A DNA stretch of 64,000 bases from Marinobacter sp. es.048 (GTDB lineage Bacteria; Pseudomonadota; Gammaproteobacteria; Pseudomonadales; Oleiphilaceae), in contig NZ_FYFA01000002.1 of the NCBI RefSeq assembly GCF_900188435.1, positions 682,001-746,000 of the forward strand, given 5' to 3'. Shown here piece by piece: positions 63,319 to 64,000 of this stretch. Position 1 is the first letter of the stretch; the number at the start of each line of letters is the position of its first letter. Below the pieces are notes generated by a model. The model was not told the DNA's origin. It saw only the letters and a list, made by a program, of their open reading frames with translations, and made no database searches. A program made the translations under genes and the position numbers.

Positions 63319-64000
63319 ATGTGGTTTCGCAACGCCCGCGTATTCCGATTTACCAAACCCTTTGATATCTCTGCCGAAGAGCTGGAAGAAAAGCTCCAGG
63401 CCGACGCCTTCAAGCCCTGCGGACCTCAGGAAACCAGCCGCCAGGGCTGGGTTCCGCCCCTGGGCAAGCATGGCGAACAGCTGGTTCACAGTGCCAACGG
63501 CTATCACCTGATTGCCCTGCGCAAGGAGGAAAAGATTCTTCCCGGCCCGGTGGTGAAAGAAGCGGTTGAGGAGAAGGCCGAAGCCATAGAGTTCGAGCAG
63601 GGCCGGAAGGTCCGACGCAAAGAAAAGGACGAAATCAAGGAACAGGTAATGCTGGAGATGCTGCCCCAGGCCTTCTCCAAGAACCGCCGCTCCTTTGCCT
63701 ACCTCGCCCCCCAGGACGGTGTTCTGGTGGTCGACGCGGGCTCCGCCAAGCAGGCGGAAGATCTGGCCTCGACTTTGCGCAAGAGCCTTGGGTCACTGCC
63801 GGTTCGTCCACCCGCGGTGGAACAGGCACCGGCTTTCACCTTTACCGGTTGGCTGAACGAATCCATCGACCTGCCCGGCAAGGTGGTTCTGGGCACTGAA
63901 TGCGAACTCAAGGATCCGTCTGAAGATGGCGGCGTGGTGCGTTGCAAAGGCCTGGATCTGAAAGCCGATGAAATCCGCAACCATCTGGATGCGGGCATGC
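63319..64000 (+). CDS. rdgC: Recombination-associated protein RdgC, N-terminal part (runs off the window)
   Basis: The first 227 residues are visible from the ATG at 63319; the full protein is about 300 aa. It begins MWFRNARVFRFTKPFDI, matching RdgC, and shows GWVPPLGKHGEQLVHSANG near 47-65 and LLPQAFSKNRRS-like MLPQAFSKNRRSFAYLAP near 114. RdgC forms a ring-shaped dimer that binds DNA without sequence preference and restrains RecA. The frame is open to the window end. Confidence 0.95.
   Translation, partial: MWFRNARVFRFTKPFDISAEELEEKLQADAFKPCGPQETSRQGWVPPLGKHGEQLVHSANGYHLIALRKEEKILPGPVVKEAVEEKAEAIEFEQGRKVRRKEKDEIKEQVMLEMLPQAFSKNRRSFAYLAPQDGVLVVDAGSAKQAEDLASTLRKSLGSLPVRPPAVEQAPAFTFTGWLNESIDLPGKVVLGTECELKDPSEDGGVVRCKGLDLKADEIRNHLDAGM

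Overview
The window looks like chromosomal core sequence from a free-living, probably marine gammaproteobacterium close to Marinobacter and related to Pseudomonas. The reasons are gene order and protein character: dnaE-accA-tilS-pyrG-kdsA-eno, mtaD/mtnA-ubiG-HAD phosphatase-yciK-type SDR, wrbA-DUF2069, and a two-subunit sodium:solute symporter of the DUF4212 type. This placement is inferred from synteny and protein resemblance only; no database search was made. I see no prophage, insertion sequence, integron, CRISPR array or toxin-antitoxin module, and no clearly broken gene.

Layout. 1-8678 (minus strand): the dnaE, accA, tilS, pyrG, kdsA, eno cluster, with only the first six codons of eno inside the window and a large 27-bp inverted repeat between kdsA and eno. 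8724-12530: a thioredoxin-fold lipoprotein, then a plus-strand run of an ArsC-family protein, a WrbA-type quinone reductase, a DUF2069 membrane protein and an orphan GspE/PilB-type ATPase. 12537-20150 (minus): a DUF3080 lipoprotein, the methionine-salvage operon mtnB-mtnD-mtnC, a molybdenum hydroxylase operon (2Fe-2S subunit, molybdopterin subunit, XdhC maturation factor), a tiny lipoprotein and an Smr-domain protein.

20309-31701 (plus): a coherent transport and signalling block. It has a cyclic-nucleotide-binding/CBS/DUF294 protein, a DnaQ-like exonuclease, the small and large subunits of a Na+/carboxylate symporter, a terminator, a small membrane protein, a 1172-residue symporter-like hybrid histidine kinase (CrbS-like), a receiver-TPR protein and a small soluble kinase. 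The last three are joined by 4-bp start/stop overlaps. 31729-37408 (minus): a complete rRNA operon (16S, tRNA-Ile, tRNA-Ala, 23S, 5S) with two strong promoter matches, two boxA-type sites and a terminator.

37489-45298: mainly minus-strand housekeeping genes (purT, DUF1289, gamma-carbonic anhydrase, two Nudix hydrolases, a YqfO-like protein, purL), with an A+T-rich gap before purL that carries paired DnaA-box-like sites and tandem terminators. 45562-54083: mltF, a stand-alone recX, a large DUF349 protein, a ComFB-like protein and a beta-oxidation pair (thiolase plus FadB/J-type multifunctional enzyme). 54332-64000: prc, a helix-turn-helix protein, mtnA facing mtaD across a palindrome-rich divergent promoter, ubiG, a HAD phosphatase that by position may be MupP, a YciK-type SDR, a glutaredoxin-like protein, yaaA, DUF2788 and the start of rdgC.

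Together the genes cover DNA replication, CTP, purine, KDO and malonyl-CoA supply, ribosome synthesis, methylthioadenosine recycling (in two separate blocks), fatty-acid breakdown and a carboxylate-sensing and uptake block. The receiver-TPR protein with its mini-kinase behind the CrbS-like sensor is the part that most deserves closer study.
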